Part shown: piece by piece, positions 9,411-18,264 of the stretch
Layout: each line of letters starts with the position of its first letter
How positions within the stretch are numbered: position 1 is the first letter of the stretch
From: Lysinibacter cavernae
Lineage (GTDB): Bacteria; Actinomycetota; Actinomycetes; Actinomycetales; Microbacteriaceae
NCBI RefSeq assembly: GCF_011758565.1
Contig: NZ_JAAMOX010000001.1
Location: 845,838 to 909,837, forward strand
Reading direction: 5' to 3'
Length of the DNA stretch: 64,000 nucleotides
The notes under the pieces: model-generated
The model's input: only the letters and a program-made list of their open reading frames with translations
What the model was told of the DNA's origin: nothing
Database searches by the model: none
Position numbers and translations under genes: made by a program

Positions 9411-11228
9411 TTAGCTGTTGAATGCGACCGACTTGCGGCGGTACATCATGGCTGCCGCGCCAATCAGCATGAGGCCGGTGCCGAGGGCAATCGCGATGGA
9501 GTCGTTTGCTCCGGTGTGTGCGAGTCCAGCAGGAGCCTTTGCCTCGCCACCGGTTGAACCGGTTGTTGGTTCGGGCGTTGCCGTCGGGTTCTCCGTGTTC
9601 GGAGTGGTTGGTGTGGTCGGCGTTGGCGTTGGGGTCGGCGTCACGATCGGAGGCACAACCGCAGCAACAACGTTTGTGCTGACCTCGTTGCCCTTGAGGT
9701 ACCCAAGATCGGTGCCGAGGTAGTACGTGTTCGCAAACGTGTCGCCGTCGACGGCTGCGCTCGTGTCAACACCGGCGGAAACCGTCACGTGCTCGCCAAC
9801 CAAAAGGTCGGCACAGTCGATGCGGAGCAGGTTGGTTGCCGCGGTAACGGTCGGAACGCACTTGCTGTTGGTCGAAACAAGCGTCTCGGCCTTCAGCGGG
9901 ATCTGCGAGTCGACAGTGTCGCTCACCCAGAAGGTCGTGTTGTCCTTCGTCGCGGTGAAGTCGAAGCTGTAGGTCAGGGCTGCACCTGGCTCGATTTCGG
10001 TCTTGTCAACAGATTTCAGCGTGTCAACGGATGCTGCCGAAATGTTGTACGGCGTCTGCCACGTTCCGATTCGGCTCACGGTGCTGGCATCCTGCTGGTC
10101 CCACGTAACCGACGTCTCTCCGATAAATTCGGGGTAGCCAGTTGTGTTCGCCGGAATGGATTCAACCTTCTGGTTGTAAACCATGAACAGCTTGGAGTCG
10201 CGGGGCAGCGAAGCCACGTAGTACTCAACGTGCGTCTGCTGGGTTGTCGGGTCAACCGAAATACGAACCTCGTAGTCGTTCAGCGGATCGCCGTAGCTGC
10301 CACCGACCTCCGTGAACTTGTTCGACACGTACGTGAGGCCAGGGATGTTTGGGTAGTTTGGCTGGGTCAGGTCTACCTTCTGGATAGCAAACATGAGGCC
10401 AGAGGCAGTTGCAGCCATCACTGGCTTGTCTGCCTTGAACACGGTGTTTTCGAACGGCAGGGTTGCGTCAAAGCGCACGCCGGTTGGGTCGACGGTGTCG
10501 CTCATCATTGCCGCGTTGATGCTCGTGCGGATGATGTTCTGGTTGGCGTTCATCAGGTCGATCGTTCCGATTCCCTGCTTCTCGTTGTACGAGAGGGAAA
10601 GCGGAAGGCCTGCCTCGAGGGCGGCCGCAACTTCACCGCTTCCGGTCGCATACTTTCCGTTGTCAACGGAGGTGTTGATTACGGACGGCTTCGTTCCGGG
10701 AATCTTCACCGAGAGGTGCTTCGTGTCAACGGCGACACCGTCGTTCAGCACGGTCACCGGGAGATCAGCCATCACGACGTTGGCGGCAAGACGACTGGTT
10801 TCGAAGTACAGGGTCGAGGGGTATTCGTGCGCGCCTGCTGCGGGAACCGTTTGGTAGCTCACGCGGTAGAAGCTACCGTCCCAGGTGCTCTGGTCAGTGT
10901 CCGTGTCATAGGCGCGTCCGTCAAGAACGATCTGGAGGCTACCTGCGACCATGTTGTCTGCGCTGAGCTTGATTGAGTCAGGGTTGTAAACGAGTGGAGT
11001 TGGGATGTCGAAGGAGACAACCGATGACTTCTGGTCGCTCGCGCCGTAGGTGTAGGTCACGGCTACAGGCGATGAGCTCTTCAGTATCTGCGTTGGGTTG
11101 ACCACAACGTTGTTCACGTAGGTGTCAGTGCTCGCAGGATCGGCCATGGCAAGGCCTGGCGCCCCAACGATCACCAAGGCGGCGGCGAGAGCACCGCCCC
11201 ATGAAATTTTCTGAGTAAATCTAGACAA
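9411..11228 (-). CDS. Wall-anchored surface protein, TTG start
   Basis: A 605-residue precursor. The start is TTG at 11228, preceded by AGGAAG at about 8 nt and leading straight into a good signal peptide (KISWGGALAAALVIVG, cleavage near AMADPAS); no ATG fits. The body is beta-strand-rich with no catalytic motif I recognise. The last 120 residues before the linker resemble a DUF11/isopeptide-type sandwich (DKTEIEPGAALTYSFDF, a Cys pair KCVPT/RIDCAD). A Thr/Pro linker, LAHTG, a hydrophobic helix and YRRKSVAFNS end it. Likely a fibre or adhesin subunit. The gene has its own terminator and an upstream element similar to that of the neighbouring giant adhesin. Confidence 0.82.
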   Translation of the reverse strand: MSRFTQKISWGGALAAALVIVGAPGLAMADPASTDTYVNNVVVNPTQILKSSSPVAVTYTYGASDQKSSVVSFDIPTPLVYNPDSIKLSADNMVAGSLQIVLDGRAYDTDTDQSTWDGSFYRVSYQTVPAAGAHEYPSTLYFETSRLAANVVMADLPVTVLNDGVAVDTKHLSVKIPGTKPSVINTSVDNGKYATGSGEVAAALEAGLPLSLSYNEKQGIGTIDLMNANQNIIRTSINAAMMSDTVDPTGVRFDATLPFENTVFKADKPVMAATASGLMFAIQKVDLTQPNYPNIPGLTYVSNKFTEVGGSYGDPLNDYEVRISVDPTTQQTHVEYYVASLPRDSKLFMVYNQKVESIPANTTGYPEFIGETSVTWDQQDASTVSRIGTWQTPYNISAASVDTLKSVDKTEIEPGAALTYSFDFTATKDNTTFWVSDTVDSQIPLKAETLVSTNSKCVPTVTAATNLLRIDCADLLVGEHVTVSAGVDTSAAVDGDTFANTYYLGTDLGYLKGNEVSTNVVAAVVPPIVTPTPTPTPTTPTTPNTENPTATPEPTTGSTGGEAKAPAGLAHTGANDSIAIALGTGLMLIGAAAMMYRRKSVAFNS

Positions 11229-11254
11229 ACTCGTTGCTTCCTAACTGGTTTTCC

Positions 11255-11277
11255 CGGAATAAACCGGTGTTTCCGCA
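11255..11277. promoter_or_regulatory. ACCGGTGT dyad upstream of the TTG-start surface gene
   Basis: An imperfect dyad, AATAAACCGGTGTTT flanked by GG and CC, lies 27-49 bp upstream of the TTG start. It aligns with the perfect palindrome at 9231-9244 over about 15 positions with two or three differences, suggesting co-regulation. Confidence 0.4.
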
Positions 11278-11587
11278 GGGATACGTTCCCCAAACGCCAG
11301 TGGCGTTTTTTACAGGCATCCCCATTTGGCAGTTGAAGACAGCATTAGAGGTCATCGCTTACGCACAACATCAGAAGTTTTTGAGAAAGAACATTTTTGG
11401 GGTCCAACTGACCACGTGATGTGTCAGGGTGCCTACCATCCGCCTCAATCAGCGAGGCACCCGGCGGACGGTCAGCCCGCATCCCTGAACTCACCCAAAA
11501 CGGGTGAATCTGCCGCCGTTGGCTACCCGGCATCATGGAGGCAGCGTCTTGCCGGTTTGTCGGCAGAAACACAACGGAAGGGCACTG
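11278..11587 (+). other. Intergenic leader with three small hairpins
   Basis: No convincing gene lies in this 310-bp divergent gap. It contains a 7-bp hairpin with a T-run (AAACGCC at 11292-11298, GGCGTTT from 11302), an 8-bp hairpin (GGGTGCCT 11427-11434 with AGGCACCC 11455-11462) and a 6-bp hairpin (TCACCC 11491-11496 with GGGTGA 11502-11507). The last two would lie in the leader of the gene starting at 11588. No known riboswitch class is recognised. Confidence 0.3.
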
Positions 11588-12538
11588 ATGTCAGAAAAAA
11601 CAGTTGCGGTCAATGTCGATAATTTTGCTCGCGCAGAATCAGATCGCATGTTTGATTTTGTCTTGCACGACACGGGAGGGACTAACCGATGGGTCATCAA
11701 CAGGCAACCAACGCCGCTGGACCATCAACCCATCATTCGCCAAAACCGTGACACGCTCTACAGCGCCAACATCGTTGACGCGTCACAGGGCCTCCGCCTC
11801 ACACTGCCAGAGACCCACGGGCGATATGCCTCCGTCATGGTTGTGAATCAGGACCACTTCATCCCAAGGATCATTCACGAGGCCGGACAACACTCGCTTT
11901 CTGCTGAAGAGATCGGAACACCGTTTGCGCTTGTTGGAGTCAGGATACTTGTCGACCCGAATGACCCACTCGACATTGCGGCGGTGAATGAGCTGCAAGA
12001 CCAGTTTGAGGTCGAGGCGGGGTCTGCGCTCCCCTTCACGCATCCGAGCTACGACACGGCCTCATTCGACAGCACCAGAAACCACCTCGTTGCGTTGTCT
12101 CTCGGCATCGGAGACTATCGCGGCGCATTTGGCAGCGCAGACGCCGTTGACCCCGTGCGACACCTGCTCGGCTCGGCATCTGGCTGGGGCGGCTTCCCCG
12201 AGAGCGAAGCGATGTATCTCAACGTTGACCCTGGGCTCCCTGCGGGCAGTTACGAGCTCACGGTCGGCGATGTTCCGGTTGATGCGTTCTGGTCGATTAC
12301 CGTCTACAACGAGGCCGGCTACATGGAGCCAAACGATCGTGGCGTTGTGAGTGTCAACAGTGTCACGGCCGAACGGAATGCAGACGGCTCGGTGACCGTG
12401 CGCTTTGGTGACGGCGATCTGCCAAATACCATCCCGGTGCCCGAGCACTGGAACTACATGGTCCGCCTGTACCAGCCGAGGGCTGAGGCGGTTTCGCGTG
12501 ACTGGGTCTTTCCGTCCCTAAGCGGCCGCTCGCAATAA
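11588..12538 (+). CDS. DUF1254/DUF1214-type protein
   Basis: The ATG at 11588 follows GGAAGGG at a good distance; the upstream extension to 11504 is not protein-like. The 316-residue product has no signal peptide. It shows hallmarks of the DUF1254 (N-terminal) and DUF1214 (C-terminal) families: FVLHDTGGTNRWVINRQ, QPIIRQNRDTLYSANIVD, and near the end FWSITVYNEAGYMEPND and YMVRLYQPR. No enzymatic activity is well established for this family, so none is assigned. It is divergent from the surface gene at 9411-11228 and convergent with the PIG-L gene, sharing a terminator hairpin with it. Confidence 0.75.
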   Translation: MSEKTVAVNVDNFARAESDRMFDFVLHDTGGTNRWVINRQPTPLDHQPIIRQNRDTLYSANIVDASQGLRLTLPETHGRYASVMVVNQDHFIPRIIHEAGQHSLSAEEIGTPFALVGVRILVDPNDPLDIAAVNELQDQFEVEAGSALPFTHPSYDTASFDSTRNHLVALSLGIGDYRGAFGSADAVDPVRHLLGSASGWGGFPESEAMYLNVDPGLPAGSYELTVGDVPVDAFWSITVYNEAGYMEPNDRGVVSVNSVTAERNADGSVTVRFGDGDLPNTIPVPEHWNYMVRLYQPRAEAVSRDWVFPSLSGRSQ

Positions 12539-12549
12539 CGCAACAGACA

Positions 12550-12585
12550 AAGGGCACCCCCGGCGTGATGGCCGAGGATGCCCTT
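12550..12585. terminator. Shared bidirectional terminator
   Basis: AAGGGCA (12550-12556) pairs with TGCCCTT (12579-12585), in the 60-bp gap between two convergent genes. TTCTTCT follows on the plus strand. Confidence 0.6.
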
Positions 12586-12598
12586 CTTCTGTGTTCCC

Positions 12599-15500
12599 CT
12601 ATTCGGCGCTCATCCGACCTGCCCGACGGCGAAGGGCAAAGCCGCCCGCTGCAATCAGGGCGAGGGCTGCAAGTGCTGCCCAGCCGGCTTCAGCACCACC
12701 GGTGTTGGTCAGGGATGGTCCACCCGCTGAGCCGCCTCCGGTACCACCCGTTCCGCCGGGAGTGACCGGCGGGGTGGTCGTTGACGAATCGGTGACGACC
12801 GCAGTCGCGCCCCCTTCGCTTGCGAGCGTCACATCATCGCCGGAGTAACGGGCGGTCAGCCCATTACTCCCGATAGGCAGCTTTCCAACCAGGTCAAACG
12901 CAACCGAACCGCCTACCAATTCGCCGGCGCCAAGCGACGTCGTTCCGGCGAACAACTCAACGCTGCCGGTCGCAGGCAGCCCCTCCGTCGCGACGCTAAC
13001 CGAGACAGACTGCGCCTCACCGGCCCGAACCGTGGCTGGCGTCACGGCAACGGCGGTGGCAGAGGCAATGCGAGACTCAGCGAGTGGAACGACGCTTGCC
13101 GTCGACCCGCCCGCGTCAGACGCAAACGACATCGCTACGCGGGCGACAGGGGGCGTTTCTGCCCGTGCCGTTGTTGCAGGAAGGGCAACGTCAATGCGAC
13201 GGGTGCCGGCATCCACGCTCTGCTCTGAGCTCGCGACAACGGTGCCGTCCTCCGCGAGAGCGAAGAGCCGGACAAGGCCAGCTGAACGAATGTCAACGGC
13301 GCTCAGCAGTGTCTCACCTTCGACCCAGGTCTGAACCGCCGTGCCGGCGTTGGCAGCGGTGGCGGCAGGCTTGCCGGCCAGCGGAACGCCAGTGCGGGCC
13401 GACTGCTCGATACTCTGTGGCGATGCGAGGCTCGACAGCGCGTCAAAGTTCAGGCGCGGTGCCTGCGTCGCAACGGCCGGTGGGGTCCAACCGTCAAAGG
13501 TTGCGACGCCCCAGCGATACGGGTCCCCCTGGACTCCGCCCCACGTTGACCAGCCGAGTCGGGTCTGGCCGGAGAGATCCTGCGTGTCAGAGTCGTAGAC
13601 AAAGATGTTCAAACCCATCGCGCTTGGGTCGATGGTGGATGGCAGCGCAGAGGCCGGGATCTTCGTCTCAACGACATAGCCCGTGTACGGCTCGTTGACC
13701 GATGTTGCTACCTCCATGCCGGGGGCAACCGCCGCGCCTTCGCCCTGGTTGTTATCCGCGTCTCTCCCGAAGCATGCCTGCCCGCCCTGGGTGGTTGGGA
13801 ATACATAGGCTTTGAACGTTGTCGAGGTGTTCTCCGAGTTTCCGGCGGGATCTAGCGCGATCTCAACAGAGTCGGTGCGCCAGTGCCGCTTGCAGTCGTT
13901 CTCAGCGAGGACCGTTCCCAGGGTGTCGTCTATGACGTTGACCGCGATGTAGATGTCGTCACCGCTCCGCGTCATGTAAGCCTGTCCCCCACAATCAGCA
14001 GCGCTTGTGCACGCGGAACCTTCCCAGAGGCGGCTGATATCGATGGGGCCAGTGGTGTACTCACCGGGCGTGATCACGCCGTCAAGCGTCGGTGCTGCGG
14101 AAGACTCACCAATACTCGCTGTTGGGACGAGTTCAAGGGCTGCCTTTGCCGTGCTCGTTGTTGCCCCTGCCGTAGTTGTGATGGTGTAGGCGTAGTCCCC
14201 GCCAACATTCGACGTGGCCAACGAGGTGTCACCGTTTGTCACCTCAAACTGGACGGTCGTTGACGCCCCAGCCGCAAGGCCTGCGTAGGGCTGCGTCGTC
14301 TGCGTCGCGGTAAATCCAGCGGGCAGCGCAATGCTCACCTCACCACTCTGCGATGCGGCAGAGAAGTTCTGAACGTCAACAACAACGGTGCGGGTTCCCC
14401 CTGACGGAAGCGTCAGCACGGGAGCAACAAAGCCCTCCATTTGTGGGTAGTTATTTGCTGTAGCCCACTCCTGGAACGCACGAACCTGCGGCAGCAATTC
14501 CTGGGTGCCGCGAACGGCTGGAACAACCTCAAACTCGCGATCAACGTAGCCGGTGCCGCCTTCGGCCGCAATCACGGCTGAGACCAGCGAACGGCTGTTG
14601 GTAGGCGCATCTGTTGCCGGGGTCACGGTGAATGCGGTGTCAACCGTCGCACCAGGGGCAACCGTGCCGATGGCGGCGGTAGCAGGGGCAACCGTCCAGC
14701 CTGCCGGTACCTGCGGGGTAACCGTGACGTTGCTCAGGCCGCTGCCTGCAGGTGCGCTAACGGTCACTGTCGCCTCGGTTGACTGTCCTGGGACGATCTG
14801 AAAGTCGGGACCGGTGAGCTGCGCCCCGGTACCAAACGGAAGTCCACCGTCGGCAACAAGCGAGGCGCCCTTGAGCATCGTACTCAGGCTCGCTGCCGCT
14901 GGGCTCAAATCACCACGTGTGTAAGGCACCCTTGATTCAACCTGGACCATAAAGTCGCAGCCAATTGCGGCGGGGTCGGCGGGAGCATCCGGGAATCCTG
15001 CCCAGCCCTGCGAGGCATATTGTTTCTGGGCTGAACGCTCTACCTGCGCCCAGGTCTGACCGGCAGCCGAGGTGCGTCCGCCCCAAACACCGTAGATGTT
15101 CTGGGTTGGGCGAACCGGTGTGTAGACCGTCGGGCAGCGTTCTCCGGTTCCAGCGCCGGAGCCACGCGCGTTATTGAGGAAGATCTTGCTGACCGTCCAC
15201 GGCTGCAGCCCCTCATCCTGGATCTGACCGGGGAATACGGCTGGGTCTCCGGCAACACGATAGGCCTCAAGCGCGAGCAGTGCCGCTTCTTGGTGCTGGC
15301 CGTGATTTCCGGGAGTTGGTGCGGGGTCCATAGTGACCACAACCTCTGGCGTGGTGGAGCGGATGACCCTGACAAGCTTTTCGAGCGATTCCTCGCTCCA
15401 GGCTTCCCTCGTGAGCGGTTCCGAAACCGTGTAGTAGAAGTCAACGTCGTCGAGGTTATAGACGTCTTCGATGCTGGCGTGGGAAACGGCGCCGCGCTCT

Positions 15501-15877
15501 TCAGCCTCGCGAATAAGGCCGAGCGCCGGGCCTTCTTCCGGCCCAACAGCGTTGCCGCCGCCCTCACCGCGCGTGACCGTGACCACGCCAGTTCGGGCAC
15601 CAAAGGTCTCGGCCCACTCGCCGTACACCGAAAGCCTGCCGGACTCGTCGTCTGGGTGGGCCCCAACAAACATGATGTCAAGATCGGCAGGGCTGCTATG
15701 ACTCGCAACCTGGGTTGTTGTCGCCGGATGCGGTGCATCCGCCGCGTCAACCGCCGTCGCAGGGAGGGGCGCGGCAAGGCTCAGAGCGAGCGCTCCAGAG
15801 CAGCCAAGCGCCAACAGTGCAGTGCCTATTTTTCTGCGTTGCGGCGGAGTCGATTGAACACTTCGTTGTGTAGACAT
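12599..15877 (-). CDS. Secreted wall-anchored PIG-L (LmbE-type) deacetylase with carbohydrate-binding-like domains
   Basis: The ATG at 15877 follows AGGAGA; the 30-residue upstream extension is ignored. A signal peptide ends near LPATAVDAADA. The catalytic PIG-L/LmbE domain (about residues 65-310) has the zinc motif AHPDDE and a downstream HGQHQEAA motif, as in Zn-dependent N-acetylglucosaminyl deacetylases. Then follow NEW3/NPCBM-associated-type sandwiches (VPGQSTEATVTVSAPAG), a CBM9-like sugar-binding domain (about residues 610-800: APTLDGVITPGEY, DSVEIALDP), a bacterial Ig-like domain and a Gly-rich linker. The end is LTNTG, a hydrophobic helix and RRRAGRM, a slightly atypical sorting signal. 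It probably deacetylates an external amino-sugar polymer or glycoconjugate (inference). It lies 155 bp downstream of the GH4 gene on the same strand. Confidence 0.85.
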   Translation of the reverse strand: MSTQRSVQSTPPQRRKIGTALLALGCSGALALSLAAPLPATAVDAADAPHPATTTQVASHSSPADLDIMFVGAHPDDESGRLSVYGEWAETFGARTGVVTVTRGEGGGNAVGPEEGPALGLIREAEERGAVSHASIEDVYNLDDVDFYYTVSEPLTREAWSEESLEKLVRVIRSTTPEVVVTMDPAPTPGNHGQHQEAALLALEAYRVAGDPAVFPGQIQDEGLQPWTVSKIFLNNARGSGAGTGERCPTVYTPVRPTQNIYGVWGGRTSAAGQTWAQVERSAQKQYASQGWAGFPDAPADPAAIGCDFMVQVESRVPYTRGDLSPAAASLSTMLKGASLVADGGLPFGTGAQLTGPDFQIVPGQSTEATVTVSAPAGSGLSNVTVTPQVPAGWTVAPATAAIGTVAPGATVDTAFTVTPATDAPTNSRSLVSAVIAAEGGTGYVDREFEVVPAVRGTQELLPQVRAFQEWATANNYPQMEGFVAPVLTLPSGGTRTVVVDVQNFSAASQSGEVSIALPAGFTATQTTQPYAGLAAGASTTVQFEVTNGDTSLATSNVGGDYAYTITTTAGATTSTAKAALELVPTASIGESSAAPTLDGVITPGEYTTGPIDISRLWEGSACTSAADCGGQAYMTRSGDDIYIAVNVIDDTLGTVLAENDCKRHWRTDSVEIALDPAGNSENTSTTFKAYVFPTTQGGQACFGRDADNNQGEGAAVAPGMEVATSVNEPYTGYVVETKIPASALPSTIDPSAMGLNIFVYDSDTQDLSGQTRLGWSTWGGVQGDPYRWGVATFDGWTPPAVATQAPRLNFDALSSLASPQSIEQSARTGVPLAGKPAATAANAGTAVQTWVEGETLLSAVDIRSAGLVRLFALAEDGTVVASSEQSVDAGTRRIDVALPATTARAETPPVARVAMSFASDAGGSTASVVPLAESRIASATAVAVTPATVRAGEAQSVSVSVATEGLPATGSVELFAGTTSLGAGELVGGSVAFDLVGKLPIGSNGLTARYSGDDVTLASEGGATAVVTDSSTTTPPVTPGGTGGTGGGSAGGPSLTNTGGAEAGWAALAALALIAAGGFALRRRAGRMSAE

Positions 15878-16032
15878 TATTCTCCTAGTAGGGCCGTGGC
15901 GGTGGCGCTCACATTGCTCTCTAAGCTCGAGAACCGCCGTCACGTCTCGTTGCTGATTGTTCTCCAACGCTCCTTGTCAGTTTGTGCTGTCGTGCGGGTT
16001 GAAGTCTTGGCGTCGTCGCCTATCGACTTGAC

Positions 16033-17376
16033 CTAGTTAAATGCGTCGCCAACTCCGGGAATTTCGGCGCGATAGGTGTCGAAGAGTGAACGGGCAACGT
16101 TGACAGAGTCAACGAGCGGATGCGCGGCAATGGCCCTCCAGGCGAGCGTTTCATCGCGGCGCAACGAAGCCTCAATTGCGAGCCGTTCAACGGCCTTAAC
16201 CTGCTGCATGAGCCCAAGCATTTCGCCCTCAACCGGCGCAACCGAGTGGGCGGTGATGCCGTCGGTGCTAACGGTACAGGGAACCTCGATGACCGCGTCA
16301 TCCGGCAGTTCTGGCACGTTGCCGCGGTTGGCGACGTTGAGGATCATGGTCGAATCGCGCCCATTGATGAGGCCGGACATGAGGTCAAGCGCGACCGTTT
16401 GGTAGCCGCCGCCGTCGATGTCGCTCTCCTCGCGGTTATTCCGCTCGTCTTCCGGGCGGCTCTCAGCCATGTAGCTCGATTCACGATCGTGCTTCGTCTG
16501 GTTCCAGAGGGCAAGCGCGCTATCGGGGTGCTCGTGAGCGCCGTGGTAGAAACTGCCCTGCTGGCGGTGCAGGAACTGCCCGCGGGTCTCTTCCGATGAA
16601 CGGATGCGCGCGGTGGCCTCTCGCTCAAAGTAGTAGTAATAGAGGTACTCGTTTGGGATGGCTTTGAGCGCCCTCACCCAATCGAAGCCCATGAGCCGCG
16701 CCTCTTCGATGGTCGTAAGCGACGTGTCGTTTGCGAGCAACTGAGGAAGCTGGTCTTTGCCGTTGACAGAGATGCGGCGAAGCCAGCCGAGATGGTTGAG
16801 CCCAACGTAGTCAAAGTCGACCTCGGCTGGGGTGGCCCCAAGGGCATGCACCGCGCGGCGCATGAGGCCAATTGGGGTGTCACAAATGCCAACAACTCGG
16901 TCGCCGAGGGCCGCGCGCATCGCTTCGGTCACCATGCCAGCCGGGTTGGTGAAGTTGATGACCCACGCGTCTGGGGCGAGGGCAGCAACGCGTTCGGCAA
17001 GGTGCCGCGCATGCGGAAGCGTGCGAAGCGCGTAGGCGAGGCCTCCTGGCCCAACGGTCTCTTGGCCGAGCACGCCAAGATCGAGGGCGATGCGCTCATC
17101 CATGATGCGCCCCTCAATTCCGCCAATGCGCATTGCGGAAAACACAAACCGCGCATTCGTAACGGCCTCATCGAGGTTGGTTGTGTAGGTGACAAACGGA
17201 GGCTGCGGCAGCGACGGTTGCAGTTGCGTCAGCACGGCCTTGATGGTGTTCAGACGGTCTGCAGAAACGTCGTAGAGGCACAGCTCGGTTACTCGTACGT
17301 GGTCGCCGTCGGCGCCAAGCGCCTCAAAGATTTGTGGGACGCGGAATCCGCCGCCTCCGATAATGGTGAGTTTCAC
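16033..17376 (-). CDS. GH4 family 6-phospho-beta-glucosidase-like glycosidase
   Basis: A 447-residue protein of normal GH4 length. It begins with an NAD-binding motif (MKLTIIGGGGFRVP, the GGG(S/G)xxxP type). It has NFTNPAGMVTEA and CDTP, whose Cys, with the His of GLNHLGW, corresponds to the Mn2+ ligands of GH4 enzymes. GH4 enzymes cleave by NAD-dependent oxidation-elimination; this branch resembles 6-phospho-beta-glucosidases (CelF/LicH type), though phosphate dependence cannot be proved by eye. It is co-transcribed with the upstream DeoR gene (ATGA overlap) and divergent from a kinase/ABC operon. Acts in the cytosol on imported oligosaccharide. Confidence 0.88.
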   Translation of the reverse strand: MKLTIIGGGGFRVPQIFEALGADGDHVRVTELCLYDVSADRLNTIKAVLTQLQPSLPQPPFVTYTTNLDEAVTNARFVFSAMRIGGIEGRIMDERIALDLGVLGQETVGPGGLAYALRTLPHARHLAERVAALAPDAWVINFTNPAGMVTEAMRAALGDRVVGICDTPIGLMRRAVHALGATPAEVDFDYVGLNHLGWLRRISVNGKDQLPQLLANDTSLTTIEEARLMGFDWVRALKAIPNEYLYYYYFEREATARIRSSEETRGQFLHRQQGSFYHGAHEHPDSALALWNQTKHDRESSYMAESRPEDERNNREESDIDGGGYQTVALDLMSGLINGRDSTMILNVANRGNVPELPDDAVIEVPCTVSTDGITAHSVAPVEGEMLGLMQQVKAVERLAIEASLRRDETLAWRAIAAHPLVDSVNVARSLFDTYRAEIPGVGDAFN

Positions 17377-18122
17377 GCGAGAATTACGTCACTTCCTGCT
17401 TGTCGGAACACTTCAAGGGTTGCGCGGTCGGCATCGGCAGACGCGACCAGCGTGTTGATATCGGTTGCGGGACAGACCGAGAGAATCCCGGTTCCCGGAA
17501 ATTTGGTTTCGTCGGCGACAAGTACAACATGCGGCGACGCGGCAAGGATCGCGCGTTTGACGGGAACTTCGATTCCCGTTGAGTCCATGACCGTGCCGTT
17601 GGCCTGCACGCCGCTCGTTCCGATAAAGGAGATGGATGCGCGCAATTGGCTGAGCGCATCCTCGGTCAACGAGCCAACAAGTGAGTGGTAGGAGCGACGA
17701 AGCACGCCGCCAAGCAGCACAAGCTCAATCTCGCTGTCATCTCGCAGCTCGTCGAGCACGGCAATGCTTGAGGTAATCACGGTGATCGTTTTGCCGCGCA
17801 GTTCGCGCGCAATGAGCGCGGTGGTCGTTCCAATATCGAGCACAACAACGTCGCCGTCGTTCACAAGTTCGGCTGCACGCTTGGCGAGGCGCTCTTTTGA
17901 CGAGCTTGATTTCTCGGCTACTTCGTGAAACGGCATGGCGTCTGGCTCAACGCTGCCGCCTCCCCGCACACGGCGTAGGAGGCCCTCTGCGCTGAGGGTG
18001 TTGAGGTCGCGACGAATCGTGGAGGGGCTGACGTTCATACTGTCTGCGAGATCTTGGACCGAGGCTTCGCCCGTTTCTTTGACCCGCTGAAGTATCGTCG
18101 CTTGGCGCGTACTTGTGAGCAT
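17373..18122 (-). CDS. DeoR-family transcriptional regulator
   Basis: A 249-residue protein of family-typical length. The N-terminal winged HTH carries the DeoR fingerprint (VSPSTIRRDLNTLSAEGLLRR followed by RGGGS), and the C-terminal DeoR sensor domain (ISFIGTSGV, VVLVADETKF) binds phosphorylated sugars in characterised members. No Shine-Dalgarno is seen: a -10 box TAATAT ends 6 nt before the ATG, so the mRNA is probably leaderless. It overlaps the GH4 gene by 4 bp and faces a 51-nt dyad that is the likely operator, so it probably represses both divergent units and itself. Confidence 0.9.
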   Translation of the reverse strand: MLTSTRQATILQRVKETGEASVQDLADSMNVSPSTIRRDLNTLSAEGLLRRVRGGGSVEPDAMPFHEVAEKSSSSKERLAKRAAELVNDGDVVVLDIGTTTALIARELRGKTITVITSSIAVLDELRDDSEIELVLLGGVLRRSYHSLVGSLTEDALSQLRASISFIGTSGVQANGTVMDSTGIEVPVKRAILAASPHVVLVADETKFPGTGILSVCPATDINTLVASADADRATLEVFRQAGSDVILA

Positions 18123-18128
18123 GCGCTC

Positions 18129-18158
18129 ATATTAGCAAGCATGAATGAGCAGAATCAA
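18129..18158 (-). promoter_or_regulatory. Leaderless promoter of the DeoR-GH4 operon
   Basis: On the minus strand, TTGATT (18153-18158), an 18-bp spacer and TAATAT (18129-18134). The start codon at 18122 is only 6 nt beyond the -10 box, so transcription should begin at or next to the ATG. Confidence 0.6.
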
Positions 18159-18189
18159 GCAAATATTTGCTTGTTCTGCTCATTCATGC
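18139..18189. promoter_or_regulatory. 51-nt inverted-repeat operator between DeoR and kinase genes
   Basis: Two 25-nt arms are complementary except for one extra T in the left arm. The outer parts are GCATGAATGAGCAGAA and TTCTGCTCATTCATGC, and the centre is CAAGCAAATATTTGCTTG. It covers the -35 regions of both divergent promoters, as expected of a DeoR-family operator. Confidence 0.75.
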
Positions 18190-18199
18190 GTGGTAATGT
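18171..18199 (+). promoter_or_regulatory. Promoter of the kinase-ABC operon
   Basis: TTGTTC (18171-18176), a 17-bp spacer and TAATGT (18194-18199). The -35 box lies inside the right arm of the dyad, so repressor binding would block it. Confidence 0.55.
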
Positions 18200-18264
18200 C
18201 CTGACTTAAGCAATGAAGCTCCCCTCGTTTGCTTCACTCAACCCTCAGCGGAAGAAGTAATTTG

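Noticed and set aside
9789-10976. A 395-codon plus-strand open frame
   Set aside because: It is antisense to the TTG-start surface protein, has no RBS and reads as Arg/Val-rich noise without domains.
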